NCBI RefSeq assembly: GCF_003851685.1
Contig: NZ_CP027727.1
Coordinates: forward strand, 4,154,001 to 4,218,000
Direction: 5' to 3'
DNA: 64,000 nt
From: Pseudomonas sp. R5-89-07
GTDB lineage: Bacteria > Pseudomonadota > Gammaproteobacteria > Pseudomonadales > Pseudomonadaceae
Shown: piece after piece, positions 62,267 through 64,000 of the stretch
How the letters are laid out: every line of letters begins with the position of its first letter
Position numbering within the stretch: position 1 is the stretch's first letter
Position numbers and translations under genes: made by a program
Notes under the pieces: model-generated
The model's input: the letters and a program-made list of their open reading frames with translations, nothing else
What the model was told of the DNA's origin: nothing
Databases searched by the model: none

Positions 62267-63850
62267 TTACATTTTATTGAACAGGCTCAACTGGGAGATT
62301 TTCACAAAGGCCAACTGGGACGCCTGCAACATGGTCTGCTGCAACGTCAGGTCAATCGCAGCCTGCCCCATATCGACGTTGGCCAGCGATGACATGGTGG
62401 AGGTGTTGGCCAGACCCAGGCTGGTGTTTTCCTGGCCCTGAATATCCAAGGCGTTCTGCCGCGCACCAATGGAGCCGCGTACCTGGTTGATCTGCGCGTC
62501 GGCGTTGGCCAGGTTGCCAATCGAGGTATTGATGACATCCTTGAGCTTGGCCCTGGCAATCGGATCACCATCTGCCGGAGTCTCCAGGGCTTTGCGCAAT
62601 TGGCCCAGGGTATCCAGGGCGTTCATGTTCTTGTTGCTCGTGGCACCGATCGAAAACTGATCGCCGGCACCCGGCGTGCCGCTCACATCAAAGGTCACCC
62701 CGACCGCGGTGACTGTTGTCGCGCCCGCGGCAATGGTGCCCGAGGCAATGGATTTGCTATCAACCGTATAGGGCTGGGCGTACACGTCGTAGGCGGTGCC
62801 GCTGGTAAATTTGATCACCGCCCCCGAGTTCGGGAAAGTGCTGGCGTACGTGGCCTGATCAGTGACGCGACCACCGGTCAGCTGCGCGGTGGACGCATTG
62901 TTTGCCGTACGCGAGCTGCTGAAGGTATCCGGCTTGCTTTCAAGGGTGAATTCCTTGCCGGCCACCAGGACGTCGGAGGGAGGCCCCGAGGCTACACCCG
63001 CTCCCAGGTTCAAGGTGATGTCGAACTTGACTCCGCGCAGGTTGACACTGGCCGCGCCTTCCTTGGTGGAGTCGAACATACCGTTGCCGGTGATCTCCGA
63101 CGTGACGTCGTTACCCGCGTTGTCGGTTACGCTGTATTGGGTGCTGCTGGCGAAGGTCAGCTTGTATGGCTGGCCATCGGCGAAACTCTTGGTATAAGCC
63201 GTGCCGGACGTCACCAGGCCGGCCGAAATCGAGACCTTGCCGTCATCGACCGAAGGCGGCAACAGCGTGGTTTGGGTGCGACCGACATTGGAAGAACTTT
63301 CAAGCAGGGTCTTGCCGGTATCGCCCATGGAAATCGACAGGTTGCTCGATACCTGCAGGCTCAACGGCGTTTCATCACCCTGATAGGTGTAGGTGCCATC
63401 GTTGTTACGGCTGTAGGGTGGCGTGTCGGTCTTGGCCCCGGAGAACATGTAGTTGCCGCTGGAGTCCTTGCTGTTGAGCAGGCCCAGCACATGATCTTCA
63501 AGCGCTCCCACCTGGGCGGCGATCGCCTTGCGATCATCGTTGCTCATCTGCAGGTTACCCGCCTGCAGCGCCAGGCCACTGGCGGTCTGCATCGCCAGGC
63601 TGATGCTCGACAGCACGCTTTCTTCGTTGTTCAGCGAGTTCTGCAAGGTGGTGATGTTGCCGTTGTACTGCCCCAGCATGTCTTTCTGTTGTTGCAGCAT
63701 CAGCAACTGGGCCGCGGCCACCGGGTCATCGGAAGCGGTTTGCACACGCACGCCGGTAGACGCCTGGTCCTGGGCCTTCACCACACCGGAATAGTTGTCC
63801 TGGTACTTGGTGGAGCTGGTGTCGAAATACTGCTGTGTAGAGATACGCAT
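62267..63850 (-). CDS. flgL: Flagellar hook-filament junction protein FlgL
   Basis: A 527-residue HAP3 protein joining hook and filament. The N-terminus MRISTQQYFDTSSTKYQDNY and the C-terminal NADAQINQVRGSIGARQNALD and LQQTMLQASQLAFVKISQ are typical flagellin-fold ends. The Thr/Gly-rich middle is longer than in P. aeruginosa FlgL (about 440 residues by memory), so an extra surface domain is likely. It follows flgK by 14 bases. Confidence 0.93.
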   Translation of the reverse strand: MRISTQQYFDTSSTKYQDNYSGVVKAQDQASTGVRVQTASDDPVAAAQLLMLQQQKDMLGQYNGNITTLQNSLNNEESVLSSISLAMQTASGLALQAGNLQMSNDDRKAIAAQVGALEDHVLGLLNSKDSSGNYMFSGAKTDTPPYSRNNDGTYTYQGDETPLSLQVSSNLSISMGDTGKTLLESSSNVGRTQTTLLPPSVDDGKVSISAGLVTSGTAYTKSFADGQPYKLTFASSTQYSVTDNAGNDVTSEITGNGMFDSTKEGAASVNLRGVKFDITLNLGAGVASGPPSDVLVAGKEFTLESKPDTFSSSRTANNASTAQLTGGRVTDQATYASTFPNSGAVIKFTSGTAYDVYAQPYTVDSKSIASGTIAAGATTVTAVGVTFDVSGTPGAGDQFSIGATSNKNMNALDTLGQLRKALETPADGDPIARAKLKDVINTSIGNLANADAQINQVRGSIGARQNALDIQGQENTSLGLANTSTMSSLANVDMGQAAIDLTLQQTMLQASQLAFVKISQLSLFNKM

Positions 63851-63864
63851 CGTTCCAGACTCCT

Positions 63865-64000
63865 TTAAAGGGCGTTGATCAGTGTGCTGAAGGTTTCTTG
63901 CGCGGCCTTGATGATCTGCGACGACGCCGTGTAGTACTGCTGGAACTTGATCATGTCGCCCGCCTCCTCGTCCAGGTTGACCTGGGACACAGAGTTGCTG
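63865..64000 (-). CDS. flgK: Flagellar hook-associated protein FlgK, C-terminal end (partial)
   Basis: Only the last 45 codons are inside the window. They read SVSQVNLDEEAGDMIKFQQ and YYTASSQIIKAAQETFSTL, the conserved C-terminal D0 helix of FlgK (HAP1). The position before flgL is as expected. The remainder lies to the right of the window. Confidence 0.93.
   Translation of the reverse strand, partial: SNSVSQVNLDEEAGDMIKFQQYYTASSQIIKAAQETFSTLINAL

Noticed and set aside
1..64000. CRISPR arrays, tRNA or rRNA genes, insertion sequences, prophage
   Set aside because: No regularly spaced repeats, no cloverleaf or rRNA sequences, and no transposase, integrase or phage genes were seen. The only repeats are REP doublets and the 24-bp pair.

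Overview
The window looks like a chromosomal segment of a fluorescent Pseudomonas (P. fluorescens group). Three things suggest this. A pyoverdine locus (pvdL, pvdG, pvdS) opens the window. Most of the rest is one very large flagellar/chemotaxis cluster in Pseudomonas order. Seven REP doublets (REPINs) of the two kinds typical of this group are scattered between genes. I saw no tRNA, rRNA, CRISPR array, insertion sequence or prophage.

Layout. 1-4770: 5' end of pvdL (acyl-ligase NRPS), the thioesterase pvdG, and the divergent iron-starvation sigma factor pvdS behind a Fur-box-like site. 4788-5751: a nested REPIN and a solitary periplasmic binding protein. 5845-14871: the acyclic-terpene utilization locus, with the TetR repressor atuR divergent from atuABCDEF across a double operator. 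14945-16688: a DEDDh exonuclease, ppnP and a MOSC protein. 16729-21387: cheV, a 552-bp regulatory gap, a small Hpt-like protein without its histidine, a NarL-type histidine kinase/regulator pair and a YegS-type lipid kinase.

21640-63850 is almost entirely leftward motility DNA. The order is DUF2802, cheW, parP-like, parC-like, motD, motC, cheB, cheA, cheZ, cheY, fliA, fleN, flhF, flhA, a cassette of degenerate cold-shock-domain reading frames, flhB, fliR, fliQ, fliP, fliO, fliN, fliM, fliL, fliK, hptB-hsbR-hsbA, fliJ, fliI, fliH, fliG, fliF, fliE, fleR, fleS, fleQ, fliT, fliS, fliD, flaG, fliC, a KAS III gene, flgL and the 3' end of flgK (from 63865). (Read in the direction of transcription the order is reversed.)

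How it works together. FleQ with sigma-54 would drive the middle tier. Good -24/-12 elements lie before fleS, fliE, fliK and fliL, and a weaker one before flhA. FleS/FleR act next, and FliA/FleN control the late genes; a sigma-28-like site precedes fliC. CheA/CheW/CheY/CheZ/CheB/CheV form the signalling core, ParC/ParP probably place it at the pole, and MotC/MotD form the second stator. HptB-HsbR-HsbA links kinase input to the anti-sigma-factor network.

Least ordinary features: (i) the cold-shock-domain minigenes between flhA and flhB, each preceded by the same palindromic 24-bp repeat; (ii) the histidine-less Hpt-like protein and the dyads upstream of it; (iii) four copies of an acidic FE-LLD-L motif in the CheA linker; (iv) an orphan KAS III between fliC and flgL, where other pseudomonads keep flagellin-glycosylation genes; (v) a REPIN nested inside another REPIN. 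All functional calls come from reading the sequence and recalling protein families; no database search was run.
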